A stretch of 64,000 nt of DNA from Amphiura filiformis (GCF_039555335.1 NC_092641.1:31432848-31496847); one strand, 5' to 3'. Positions 41,601-53,459 are shown, counted from the first letter of the stretch. Numbers and translations are program-made. The notes: generated from the letters alone by a model not told the origin.

Positions 41601-43423
41601 CTTTGAGTGTAGGCCTATTAAAACAATAGGCAATATTAATTGCTGCATTCATTATATTAGTTTTAATATTAGGAAAATATCTTACATTTTAAAAACACCG
41701 TCAGGACATTGACCAGCTACGTAGCATTTAACTGGTAAAGAAAATCAATCCCTGTAATCAATGGTATCGATTGCGCCATACGTCATACTTAGGTAACTTA
41801 TTCACGCATGGTTTAATTGACTTGACTTTATGTTGTGATCATTTAATATCGTGGTTTCGAACACAGAGAGCACTGAACCAGTTGGAAACGATCGATTTAG
41901 ATGTCAGACTAGTACTACCATAGATGAACTCCTGGATGGGGCAGCTTTAATTAGCATGAGGCCACATTGATATGTAAATAGCGTATTGTTATTTAAATTT
42001 GCGCCCAGACGTATTGAGGGCGACAGTCAGGTTATCCAGACGGAGAATGGCTGCATATGCCGGGCATGTCAATTTGCTGAGTGAAGGCTGATAATCACCT
42101 TTCTGTATAGGTAATAAGCTAGTATATTTCGTGTACCAGTTGGTTATGACAAAAATTAGTATCATATTAAATATATTAAATGTATAAACTTTGAAATTTA
42201 CATGAATTTGAAGAGCAGAGCTTCGAAATGTAGCTAAGTCAGGTGATGTGAAATTCTGCTGCGTGACCCCCCTCTGCGTGGTAGAATTATATTCATAAAA
42301 CATTGAATTTAACAGATATCATGGGTAGCCAACCACGATTTATCAGCATTTAAAATATATGTTAATTAACAAAGATAAATAATAAAGAGTACAAATGGCA
42401 ATTAACTAGTAAACAAGCCTGAAATCTTAAAATGTTGCCACGTGATTTCCCGAACACATGATATGTTAACATGTGACCACTATTCAGATTTACCGTAAAT
42501 ATTTGGAGTATGCTTGCACATCATGCACATACACTGTGCATTTCTTTACTTCCGTATAAAATCAATAATTCGTGCTGGGAGCCAAGTAACATTGTCTGCT
42601 CAGAGCAGATTGGTATTTTATTTTACTTGAGAGCATAATAGAAATACATAAAGACGAATAAGGCGCCATGATGGAAGGTCAGGTCGGGTATCAAAGGTTA
42701 TTATAACTTAAATACTACTTGTATTTCTCACCTTGCCTCTGTCACATATTTCCTTCATATTATTGACAGCAAGTCCTAATTTTGACTTTGCTATTGCAAA
42801 ATGTCATTTCATATCAAATTAGTAGACTTTCTTTGAAAAAACATATAACTGGTGCCTGATGGGAATACCCGTCCGCCATTTCATTAAACTGGATCGTTTT
42901 CGCCTGTTTTGCGCCCAGATGTATTGGGGCGCGCTATACTCTCATTGAACAGGCAAAGTTCGCAAAACTAACAACGTTGTTATTTGCCAAACTCAATTAA
43001 CATGATCCAAGGGGTCGAACATGAATTATTCATAACGAGCTATAACGGATCGATAACTGGCCTCACTTTCTAGCTAGTAAACCAGCTGAATTTTTTCATA
43101 GATTTTGCGTTGCTAATAGAACAACCGTGAATTTAGTGTCACCCCCTTGGTACTACGGTGAATATCAACTGGACTTTATAGCTCTATAATTTGAACTACT
43201 TATATTAAAACACACGACATTGGGATTTAACAATTTGTTCAGTATTATCATAGGCCTTCAAACACATGTGTTTGAAGGCCTATGGTATTATAAAGCATGA
43301 TCATGATATTATGCGCTAGTGTGTGTTTCCAGGCCCGGCTATGTTATTTTAGATATAGGCCTACATGTATTTCATTTGTAAAATGCTGAATATTTTGCAA
43401 TGGTGTCATCTTGTATAATTTAG
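41601..43423. other. Unrecognised AT-rich sequence
   Basis: No gene or transposon recognised; part of the segment missing from copy Y. A perfect 34-bp palindrome lies at 43250-43283. Confidence 0.4.
43250..43283. repeat. Perfect 34-bp palindrome without spacer
   Basis: ATAGGCCTTCAAACACA is followed directly by its reverse complement. It may be the fused tip of an inverted repeat. Confidence 0.9.
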
Positions 43424-43898
43424 ACTGGCCCCAGTCTCGGTTCGGTTCCATCTCTGGATAATGTAACAATAAATAATTACGTAATGCCCTATGAAAAAAA
43501 TGCCAACTCCCCCCTTATTTTCTTCAATGCCAAAACCCATTCCTCTTCATCCACAAATCGACGCCACTAATTACACCCGCCACAGTCAACCATGCAGCAA
43601 TATAGAAATATACTCGTATTATAAGTGAACGCGATCGCGAAAGTCCATTGAGCGCTGATTACTGGCCCCAGTCTCGGTTCGGTTCCATCTCTAGATAAAG
43701 TAACAATAAATAATTACGTAAAACAAAAAAAAAAAAAATGCCAACTCCCCCCTTATTTTCTTCAATGCCAAAACCCATTCCTCTTCATCCACAAATCGAC
43801 GCCACTAATTACACCCGCCACAGTCAACCATGCAGCAATATAGAAATATACTCGTATTATAAGTGAACGCGATCGCGAAAGTCCATTGAGCGCTGATT
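43424..43898. repeat. Two-copy tandem duplication, period 237 bp
   Basis: The block from ACTGGCCCCAGTCTCGGTTC (43424) recurs at 43661 almost identically. The main difference is an A-run replacing a short segment in the second copy. The high identity points to a recent event. Confidence 0.9.
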
Positions 43899-44618
43899 CC
43901 AAGACTGGTCCAATCTGTTAGAGATCTCACTTCCAAATATTCGTTCAACGAAGCACGGTGATTCCGATGTCAATTACGAAAGCCCCGCCCCAGTTTCAAT
44001 TCAAATATGGTAGCACAAAGCTATGCCGCGGGATGTGACGCAAGATCGGATGGGACACTTGTCAACAACTGAGAGGTATTGAGCTCAAGTGGCACGCGTC
44101 TGATAGACCCATGGTACGCGCAATAATAAAAGGCAACCACTCGACTCGGACTTAGGCCTATTGTCCATATTGCGTACATTATCGCGTGCGGTTTGCAAAT
44201 GTTTGCACATTATTTAGCTAGGGAAGCCTTTTCAAATATCCCCGCGCTGCCAAGCTGCGTTGATTGGTCGGATACAATATCGTTGTTTAGTCGCTTACAC
44301 AAACGTTAATGTAGTGAAAACATGGACGTGGTATATAGAAAGATTGCGTGACTCCAAATCCGTAAAAGTGAACTTCCAGCAGTTTGTGGGAGCTGGAAGT
44401 CAAATTGCCTACAGACTGGGAGGGTCCGTGTATTGGGTTGATTTTTAATGCTATGTAATCTACATTACCAGTCGTTCTCCACGGACCCGAGGGAGGGTCT
44501 AGTATAATTATGATCCACCTGTTTTTGGCCCTTTTTAATTAATAGAAGCTCGATTATTCTCATTTGATGTTTGATTTATTTGAGGTCATTAATCATAATT
44601 TATGACAATGATATTTGC

Positions 44619-44729
44619 AAGGGTGCAACTCTACTAGTCTTATTACAAGACTGCCCTATCCCAACCCTAAACCCTAATCCTAAACTCCGTAAACGAGGAC
44701 TGGACTCAAGTCTAGCGAGTTGCACCTTA
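44619..44729. mobile_element. Short inverted-repeat element with CCCTAA-like core
   Basis: AAGGGTGCAACTC at the left and GAGTTGCACCTT at the right are inverted. The core has CCAACCCTAAACCCTAATCC, a short telomere-like stretch. Confidence 0.5.
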
Positions 44730-44735
44730 TTCGGT

Positions 44736-44930
44736 AATTCGCTACTTGCACGGTTCCGCCATTATGCACTATGTGCGGGAGAGCCTCGAACTGGCAGCAT
44801 ACATGAAAGGAAGAATTATGTAACCTTACACAGAACGTTATGACTAGTTCAATTCCCATTCATGTATGCTGCCAGTTCGAGGCTCTCCCGCACATAGTGC
44901 ATAATGGCGGAACCGTGCAAGTAGCGAATT
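44736..44930. repeat. Perfect inverted repeat, 72-bp arms
   Basis: Arms 44736-44807 and 44859-44930 are exact reverse complements by eye, separated by 51 bp. Each begins or ends with AATTCGCTACTTGCACGG. The relative GC-richness and perfect match suggest a recent origin. Confidence 0.92.
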
Positions 44931-45270
44931 GTACACTATTATAGAACACCGTTTGTAACTATACCATTTTAACACCACAGAATGTATATTCGTACTTTTT
45001 GTTGGTATATATATCGAACAGACAATTATATAGTTATGTGATCTCTGTGTCTAAAGCGCCACCTAACTCTACTTTATGGTTATGTGAAAGTAGTATTTCT
45101 AGTATTTGAGCGTGCACGTATTATCTAGAATCTATTGTTTAGCGTGCAGGTTTTAGATAATGCATTGTTTAGCGTGCAGGTTTATATAATTTGGGCTGTG
45201 AAGGGTAGTTCGCGAAAATAATGCACGGGAGAAGAATACATAACGATGAATAGAAACGGGCACTAGAAGT
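44931..45270. other. Unrecognised sequence
   Basis: Contains two close copies of TTTAGCGTGCAGGTTT (45138-45183); nothing else noted. Confidence 0.4.
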
Positions 45271-46062
45271 GTATAGATAAATACAATTCTATATAATGGT
45301 TATGTTTAGCTGAAATAAGGCTACGTCTACTAGCGTTACAATTTTGGAGTTAAGAAGCAAACAGAAACAAAATTGAAATTGAACATAAAAAAATACAAAA
45401 TAAGATTCAACTTCTGCAATTTTGCTTGAGTAAACGCGCAGCATAAATCAAATTCGCGGGGAACATGAGGCAAAACTATTATTTTCTTCCTTTTTCTCAG
45501 CTTCCGTGATTTATACATGAAAAATATAATTAGTTCACACCTTTGACCTTAGGCTACAATAAAATGTACAACTTAACAAAAAATAAAAAAACTTATCTAT
45601 TGTACCTTTGAACTGATTATATTTTTCATGTATAAATCATGTAAGCTGAGAAAAGGGCCAAAGAAAATAATAGTTTTGTCTCATGTTCCCCGCGCCCATT
45701 TGATTTATGCTGCTCGTTTGCTCAAGCAAAATTGCAGAAGTTGAATTTTATTTTGTATAATTATTTTTTTACATTAATGAAATAAGACCGAAAATCGGCT
45801 GTAAAATGAATGTTAAATTTCAATTTTGTTTTTGTTTGCTTCGCAACTCCGAAATTGTAACGCTAGTAGATGTAGCCTTATTTCAGCTAAACATAACCAT
45901 TATATAGAATTGTATTTACCTATATTTTGATTTGATGAAATACCCAATATTGGCGTTTTTCAATTTATAAAAAATAAAATAAAAAACCACATAACGCATT
46001 AGATTTCAAACGCCCATGGGACATGAGACAAAACTATTATTTTGTTTGACCTAACAAAAAAA

Positions 46063-46135
46063 TGTTTCCGCCTGGGCTCGAACCAGGGACCTTGCGCGTG
46101 TTAGGCGCACGTGATAACCACTACACTACGGAAAC
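46063..46135 (-). tRNA. tRNA-Val (AAC)
   Basis: Complete cloverleaf with T-run terminator; member of copy X. Its duplicate in copy Y is the gene at 53131. Confidence 0.93.
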
Positions 46136-46172
46136 TACTGTGTCCAATTTTATATTTGTTTACATTTTATAA

Positions 46173-46368
46173 GCTACACAACTTTTAACTAGGATATTAA
46201 AATATCCTAGACATATTATAAGAGATTATATTGACCATCGATCTCCAAAAGCAGATTACCATAATCAAGTGCTACACAACTTTTAACTAGGATATTAAAA
46301 TATCCTAGACATATTATAAGAGATTATATTGACCATCGATCTCCAAAAGCAGATTACCATAATCAAGT
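46173..46368. repeat. Two-copy tandem duplication, period 98 bp
   Basis: GCTACACAACTTTTAACTAG to ATTACCATAATCAAGT is repeated without visible change. Copy Y has only one, partly altered, copy, so the duplication followed the segmental event or was lost in Y. Confidence 0.9.
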
Positions 46369-46439
46369 GCGTCGGATCTGTGATGAATCGATCGTGTTGA
46401 CCTCAATCACTATACGCATACGTGAGCATACTCTTCTTC

Positions 46440-46458
46440 TTTTTAAATTAATTTATTA

Positions 46459-46518
<60 letters not shown>

Positions 46519-46556
46519 TATTAGCTTTATTTATTTAGGCCATTACTAGGTTTATT
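46440..46556. repeat. (ATT)n / (TTTA)n microsatellite
   Basis: Runs of ATT then TTTA repeats. Confidence 0.95.
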
Positions 46557-46743
46557 TATTAATTTGTTTAATTTTTTAATTATATTAACGACAATTGTCA
46601 TTTTGTTTTTAAAAACGGCTGTAAAATGAATGTTCAATTTCAAAAATTTGTTTCTGTTCTCTTCGCAGCTACGAAATTGCAACGCTAGTAGATGTAGCCT
46701 TATTTCAGCTAACATAACCATTATTTAAACATATATATCCATT

Positions 46744-46992
46744 CTTGAAGCGAAAGAAATTTATAGTATGTTAAATACTGATCTGGAGAAACCTGTGTGT
46801 ATTCAGTATTGGGAAAAACATGGCGTGTATGAAAGAGTGTGGGAAAAGGTATTTCAATTTAAAATTCGAAACAGAATTGAAAATAGATTGGGGCAATTCC
46901 AATTTAATGTGTTATACAATCTTATTCCATGTAAAAGGAATTTGTATTTATGGAAACTTAGTAATTCAGATACATGTGATAATAGTACCCAG
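46744..46992 (+). pseudogene. LINE reverse-transcriptase C-terminal fragment
   Basis: The frame reads ILEAKEIYSMLNTDLEKP, then WEKVFQFKIRNRIENRLGQF and QFNVLYNLIPCKRNLYLWKL. W-KVF--K------L--FQF--L---I------L-K-- is the usual spacing just before the cysteine-rich end of non-LTR reverse transcriptases. Only about 80 residues remain and no upstream polymerase domain is visible, so it is an inactive fragment. The clade is not assignable. Confidence 0.65.
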
Positions 46993-47099
46993 TGGCCCCT
47001 CCACTTTTTTGCCCCCACTTTTAACCCATAATGTGCTGTGTGTAACATGTCTGGGTGAACATAAATAATCAAATCTCTATTCTAGACCCTTAACATGCT

Positions 47100-47301
47100 T
47101 AAAAAAAGTGTAAAAATGGTCCATCAAATGGTTTCAATTGGGCCTTCATTTTGCAAAAGTTTCTCACTTCTGAGGGGCCACATCCCCCCTCAGACACCCC
47201 CTGCGTCGCGCAAGCGCGACGCGATGGCCGCGATTTCGATTTTTTTACATCACCTGACTGCGCCCCCCCCCCACTTTCAAAATCGTTCCGCCGCCGCTGC
47301 T
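47100..47301. mobile_element. Right part of a hAT-type element (relative of 37140-37959)
   Basis: Ends TTTCAAAATCGTTCCGCCGC then CGCTG and the target CTTATCTC, as at 37959. The left portion is missing or replaced by the LINE fragment region. Confidence 0.7.
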
Positions 47302-48022
47302 TATCTCTCTACCTCCCTCTCCCCTCCCCCCTTTACTCCCCTCTCCCCTCCCTCTCTCCAATCATCCCTCTCTCTCGCATTTAATTTCTTTCTCACTTAA
47401 AAGTTACAAACATTTCACAAACTAGTTGCTTGAAACTTTCTCAAAATTGCTAAATTTGCTGAAAACACGCTCAAAAGTTTGCAAATGGCTGAAAATTGCG
47501 CACAGATCACACTTTACAAGCGTTGTATTGGAGCTAACCCAAAGGTAAACTATTATAGTTTCAAATACTGAGCAAAATGAATCGGATATCCTCAAAACTC
47601 ATTTATATCAAGTGATACGTTTTTATGTATTATTTCTGTGTTTTTTCGGGGTGGGGGGTTGTTCTTTTTTACTTTCTTTTTTTGATGGTATGTGTACGCG
47701 TTATAAATCCATTAAGTTAAGTAATATGTAGTTATTAATAAGTTATCAAGGGATGGTTGGAGAGAGGGAGGAGAGATGGAGGGGGAGATGGAAGGAAAGC
47801 GGGAGAGGGGTGGTAGAGGGATAAGAGAGTGAGAAGCAAAACAAATAGAAAGCAGGTAAAAACTTAAAAATAATTACATGTCATACAGATAGACTTATAT
47901 CGTACGTTTGGATGAACTTTATAAATAAATCAATCAATGCCGGAAATCAATGCAAGTACTGCATTTTGGGATAAAGATGTACAGATGATATAATGTTAAG
48001 AAATAGGCAGAGTTTTACAGTG

Positions 48023-48094
48023 GTTTCCGTAGTGTAGTGGTTATCACGTGCGCCTCACACGCGCAAGGTCCCTGGTTCGAGCCAGGCGGAAACA
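48023..48094 (+). tRNA. tRNA-Val (CAC), one base short in the T-arm
   Basis: Anticodon loop CTCACAC gives CAC, reading GUG codons. The T-arm lacks one C (GAGCCAGG where the other copies have GAGCCCAGG), giving a 72-nt gene with a six-base loop or a shortened stem. It may be inactive or weak. T6 terminator present. Confidence 0.75.
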
Positions 48095-48959
48095 ATTTTT
48101 TGTTAGGCCAAACAAAATAATAGTTTTGTCTCATGTTCCCATGGGAATTTGAAATCTAATGCGGTATGCGGTTTTTTATTTTATTTTATAATTGAGAAAC
48201 GCCAATTTTGGGTATTTTATAATATCAAAATATAGATAAATACAATTCTATATAATGGTTATGTTTAGCTGAAAGGGTACATCTACTAGCGTTACAATTT
48301 TGGAGTTGCGAAGCAAACAGAAACAAAATTGAACAGAAAAAAAATACAAAATAAAATTCAACTCCTGCAATTTTGCTTGAGCAAACGCGCAGCATAAATC
48401 AAATGCGCGCGGGGAACATGAGGCAAAACTATTATTTTCTTTGGCCTTTTTCTCAGCTTCCATGATTTATACCTGAAAAATATAATCAGTTCACATCTTA
48501 GGCTACAATAAAATGTACAACTTAACAAAAAATTAAAAACTTATCTATTGTACCTTTGATCAGAGATCTATTTGCATTTCTCTTGTATTGTTGATCTATT
48601 TCTATTTTTTTTTTTTTTTCACGTGATCTCCAGAGCTGATACAACTCTCTGCTTTTTGTGATCTTAAAATAATAATAATAACATTGGTGTTTATATTTTG
48701 TATTTTCAAGTTTCCGTAAGTTTGTAATTTTGTTTTTCTTAACTTGATTTTGTATATTGCGCCTTGAACATATTTAGCATCTTGTTTTGATGATATGTGT
48801 ACTCGTTATAAACCATTAAGCTAATTAATAACTTGAAAATACATAATATAAACACCAATGTTATTATTATTATTGCATACTTTAGGAAAGCATAGAGCTG
48901 TATCAGCTCTGGAGATCATATGAAAATTTACAAAAATAGAAATAGATCAACAATACAAG

Positions 48960-50190
48960 AGAAATGCAAATAGATCTCTCTCCAACCATCCTCTCTCTCG
49001 TACTTAATTTCTTTCTTATTTAAAAGTTACCAACTTTTCATAAAATTGATTGAAACTTTCTCAAAATTGCCTAAAGTTGCTGAAAACACGCTCAAAAGTT
49101 TGTAAAATTGCTGAAAATTGCGCACAGTTCACACTTGCAAGCGTTTTATGGAGCTAACCAAAAGGTAAACTATATAGTTTTAACTACTGAGCGAAACTTT
49201 TCACACAATTGCTTGAACTTTCTCAAAATTGCCTAAAGTTGCTGAAAACACGCTCAAAAGTTTGCAAAATTGCTGAAAATTGTGCACAGATCACACTTAA
49301 AGCGTTGTAAGTTTTATATATTATTTCTGGTTTTTTTTTCTGTGGGAGGTCTGTTCTTTTCCCCCCTTTTTTATCTTCTTGAAATTATACAAACGACGAT
49401 TTTTTTCGGTCTTTATGTATTGGTACATGTACATCATTGTATAATATCTTCACATTTGATTTTGGTTTACTTAACTTGCTTTTGTATTGCGTCTTGAACA
49501 TCTTGTTTTTATGGTATGTGTACGCGTTATAAATCCATTAAGTTAAGGTAATTATAATATTTCCAAATTAATATCAATTAACTTAATGGATTTATAACGC
49601 GTACACATACCACCAAAACAAGATGTTCAAGGCGCAATACAAAAGCAATTGTTAAGAAAAACAAAGCTACAAACTTAAAGAAAATAATTATGAAGATATA
49701 CAATAATGAAGACCAATACATAAAAACCACAAATATTGTCGTTTATCAGTTTATATAATTAAAAAAAAAACAATACAAAAGGAAAAAAGAGAATCCCCCT
49801 CCAAAAAAGAAAAAAAACCAGAAATAATACATAAAAACGTGTCACCTCTTTTTATCAGTAACTAAATGAGTTTTGACAATATCCGATTCATTTCGCTCAG
49901 TAGTTGCAACTATAGTTTACCTTTGGTTAGCTCCGAGTCCTTAAAACGCTTGCAAATGTGAACTGAATTTTGCAAACTTTTGAGCGTATTTTCAGCAACT
50001 GTAGGCAATTTTGAATAAGTTTCAAGCAAGTTTGTGAAAAGTTGGAAACTGTTAAGTGAGAAAGAAATTAAGTGCGAGAGAGAGGGTTGGTTGGAGAGAG
50101 GAATGAGATATGGATGGGGAGAGGGAGATGGGAGGAAAGGGGCAGAGGGAGGTAGGAAGGGTGAGAGATAAGAGACTGAGAAGCAAAACA
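48960..50190. repeat. Large inverted repeat inside the tRNA-Val unit (copy 2)
   Basis: Equivalent to 39800-41030; centre near 49545-49575. Confidence 0.75.
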
Positions 50191-50375
50191 ATTAGAAAGC
50201 AGATAAAAACTTACAAATAATTACATGTCATACAGATAAATTTATATATAGTACGTTTGAATGAACTTTATAAATCAATCAATCAATCAATGCCGGAAGT
50301 CAATGTAAGTACTGCATTTTCAGATAAAGATGTACAGATGATATAATGTTAAGAAATAGGCAGAGTTTTACAGTG

Positions 50376-50448
50376 GTTTCCGTAGTGTAGTGGTTATCAC
50401 GTGCGCCTCACACGCGCAAGGTCCCTGGTTCGAGCCCAGGCGGAAACA
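50376..50448 (+). tRNA. tRNA-Val (CAC)
   Basis: Complete 73-nt cloverleaf as the AAC copies except anticodon loop CTCACAC. The T-run terminator follows. It is the only intact CAC copy in the window and would decode GUG. Confidence 0.92.
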
Positions 50449-51309
50449 ATTTTTTTGTTAGGCCAAACAAAATAATAGTTTTGTCTCATGTTCCCATGGG
50501 AATTTGAAATCTAATGCGGTATGCGGTTTTTTATTTTATTTTTATAATTGAGAAACGCCAATTTTGGGTATTTTATAATATCAAAATATAGATAAATACA
50601 ATTCTATATAATGGTTATGTTTAGCTGAAAGGGTACATCTACTAGCGTTACAATTTTGGAGTTGCGAAGCAAACAGAAACAAAATTGAACAGAAAAAAAA
50701 TACAAAATAAAATTCAACTCCTGCAATTTTGCTTGAGCAAACGCGCAGCATAAATCAAATGCGCGCGGGGAACATGAGGCAAAACTATTATTTTCTTTGG
50801 CCTTTTTCTCAGCTTCCATGATTTATACCTGAAAAATATAATCAGTTCACATCTTAGGCTACAATAAAATGTACAACTTAACAAAAAATTAAAAAACTTA
50901 TCTATTGTACCTTTGATCAGAGATCTATTTGCATTTCTCTTGTATTGTTGATCTATTTCTATTTTTTGTAAATTTTCACGTGATCTCCAGAGCTGATACA
51001 ACTCTCTGCTTTTTGTGATCTTAAAATAATAATAATAACATTGGTGTTTATATTTTGTATTTTCAAGTTTCCGTAAGTTTGTAATTTTGTTTTTCTTAAC
51101 TTGATTTTGTATATTGCGCCTTGAACATATTTAGCATCTTGTTTTGATGATATGTGTACTCGTTATAAACCATTAAGCTAATTAATAACTTGAAAATACA
51201 TAATATAAACACCAATGTTATTATTATTATTGCATACTTTAGGAAAGCATAGAGCTGTATCAGCTCTGGAGATCATATGAAAATTTACAAAAAATAGAAA
51301 TAGATCAAC

Positions 51310-52550
51310 AATACAAGAGAAATGCAAATAGATCTCTCTCTCCAACCATCCCTCTCTCTCGTACTTAATTTCTTTCTTATTTAAAAGTTACCAACTTTTC
51401 ATAAAATTGATTGAAACTTTCTCAAAATTGCCTAAAGTTGCTGAAAACACGCTCAAAAGTTTGTAAAATTGCTGAAAATTGCGCACAGTTCACACTTGCA
51501 AGCGTTTTATGGAGCTAACCAAAAGGTAAACTATATAGTTTTAACTACTGAGCGAAACTTTTCACACAATTGCTTGAACTTTCTCAAAATTGCCTAAAGT
51601 TGCTGAAAACACGCTCAAAAGTTTGCAAAATTGCTGAAAATTGTGCACAGATCACACTTGCAAGCGTTGTAAGTTTTTATATATTATTTCTGGGTTTTTT
51701 TTTCTGTGGGAGGTCTGTTCTTTTCCCCCCTTTTTTATCTTCTTGAAATTATACAAACGACGATTTTTTTCGGTCTTTATGTATTGGTACATGTACATCA
51801 TTGTATAATATCTTCACATTTGATTTTGGTTTACTTAACTTGCTTTTGTATTGCGTCTTGAACATCTTGTTTTGATGGTATGTGTACGCGTTATAAATCC
51901 ATTAAGTTAAGGTAATTATAATATTTCCAAATTAATATCAATTAACTTAATGGATTTATAACGCGTACACATACCACCAAAACAAGATGTTCAAGGCTGC
52001 AATACAAAAGCAATTGTTAAGAAAAACAAAGCTACAAACTTAAAGAAAATAATTATGAAGATATACAATAATGAAGACCAATACATAAAAACCACAAATA
52101 TTGTCGTTTATCAGTTTATATAATTAAAAAAAAACAATACAAAAGGAAAAAGAGAATCCCCCTCCAAAAAAGAAAAAAAGACAGAAATAATACATAAAAA
52201 CGTGTCACCTCTTTTTATCAGTAACTAAATGAGTTTTGACAATATCCGATTCATTTCGCTCAGTAGTTGCAACTATAGTTTACCTTTGGTTAGCTCCGAG
52301 TCCTTAAAACGCTTGCAAATGTGAACTGAATTTTGCAAACTTTTGAGCGTATTTTCAGCAACTGTAGGCAATTTTGAATAAGTTTCAAGCAAGTTTGTGA
52401 AAAGTTGGAAACTGTTAAGTGAGAAAGAAATTAAGTGCGAGAGAGAGGGTTGGTTGGGGAGAGGAATGAGATATGGATGGGGAGAGGGAGATGGGAGGAA
52501 AGGGGCAGAGGGAGGTAGGAAGGGTGAGAGATAAGAGACTGAGAAGCAAA
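51310..52550. repeat. Large inverted repeat inside the tRNA-Val unit (copy 3)
   Basis: Equivalent to 39800-41030; centre near 51908-51942. Confidence 0.75.
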
Positions 52551-52738
52551 ACAATTAGAAAGCAGATAAAAACTTACAAATAATTACATGTCATACAGAT
52601 AAATTTATATATAGTACGTTTGAATGAACTTTATAAATCAATCAATCAATCAATGCCGGAAGTCAATGTAAGTACTGCATTTTCAGATAAAGATGTATAG
52701 ATGATATAATGTTAAGAAATAGGCAGATTGTCACAGTT

Positions 52739-52810
52739 GTTTCCGTAGTGTAGTGGTTATCACGTGCGCCTAACACGCGCAAGGTCCTAGTTCGAGCCCA
52801 GGCGGAAACA
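52739..52810 (+). tRNA. tRNA-Val (AAC) with damaged T-arm, possible pseudogene
   Basis: The T-arm 5' strand reads GGTCCTAG where the others have GGTCCCTGG, so it lost a base and has a mismatched pair. The acceptor, D-arm and anticodon arm are intact. T5 terminator. Confidence 0.7.
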
Positions 52811-53130
52811 CTTTTTGTTAGGCCAAACAAAATAATAGTTTTGTCTCATATCCCATGGGCGTTTGAAATCTAATGCGGTATACGTTTTTATTTATTTTAT
52901 TTTTATAATTGAAAAACGCCAATTGTAACACTAGTAGATGTAGCCTTATTTCAGCTAAACATAACCATTATATAGAATTGTATTTACCTATATTTTGATT
53001 TGATGAAATACCCAATATTGGCGTTTTTCAATTTATAAAAATAAAATAAAAAAACCACATAACGCATTAGATTTCAAACGCCCATGGGATATGAGACAAA
53101 ACTATTATTTTGTTTGACCTAACAAAAAAA

Positions 53131-53203
53131 TGTTTCCGCCTGGGCTCGAACCAGGGACCTTGCGCGTGTTAGGCGCACGTGATAACCACTACACTACGGA
53201 AAC
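53131..53203 (-). tRNA. tRNA-Val (AAC)
   Basis: Complete cloverleaf with T-run terminator; duplicate of the gene at 46063. Confidence 0.93.
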
Positions 53204-53459
53204 TACTGTGTCAATTTTTATATTTGTTTACATTTTATAAGCTATCCTAGACAGATTATAAGAGATTATATTGACCATCGATCTCCAAAAGCAGATTACC
53301 CTAATCAGAGAAGATGATTAAGTGCGTCGGATCTGTGATGAATCGATCGTGTTGACCTCAATCACTATTACGCATCCGTGTGCATACTATTTCTTTCTTC
53401 TTCTTTTTTAAATTAATTTATTAATTTATTATTATTATTATTTTTTTTCCTTGCTTTCA

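Larger units (their letters stand above)
37790..46500. repeat. Segmental duplication, copy X
   Basis: Collinear with 47100-53450: hAT right end, CT tract, plus-strand tRNA-Val units, minus-strand tRNA-Val unit, then an A/T microsatellite. Copy X has two plus-strand units; it also carries 4.46 kb (41400-45856) absent from copy Y. Confidence 0.75.
48023..52738 (+). repeat. Two near-identical 2.36 kb tandem units
   Basis: 48023-50375 and 50376-52738 each begin with a CAC tRNA-Val and carry the same CT tract, inverted repeats and GA tract. Differences are mainly in homopolymer lengths, so this duplication is recent. A related but more diverged unit is 38812-41211. Confidence 0.88.
32480..53450. 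repeat. tRNA-Val repeat block (ten loci with shared flanks)
   Basis: Every tRNA-Val here has the same flanks: on the downstream side a T-run, then TTAGGCCAAACAAAATAATA, then TCCCATGGG, an AATCTAATGCGGTATGCGG segment and GTTACAATTTTGGAGTTGCG; on the upstream side AATGCAGTACTT-type sequence and a GA- or CT-rich tract. The units are arranged in both orientations and were multiplied by tandem and segmental duplication. No protein gene is seen in the block. Confidence 0.85.
47100..53450. repeat. Segmental duplication, copy Y
   Basis: Collinear relative of 37790-46500. It has three plus-strand tRNA-Val units in place of two and lacks the equivalent of 41400-45856. The junction is at AATT (52921-52924). 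Confidence 0.75.
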
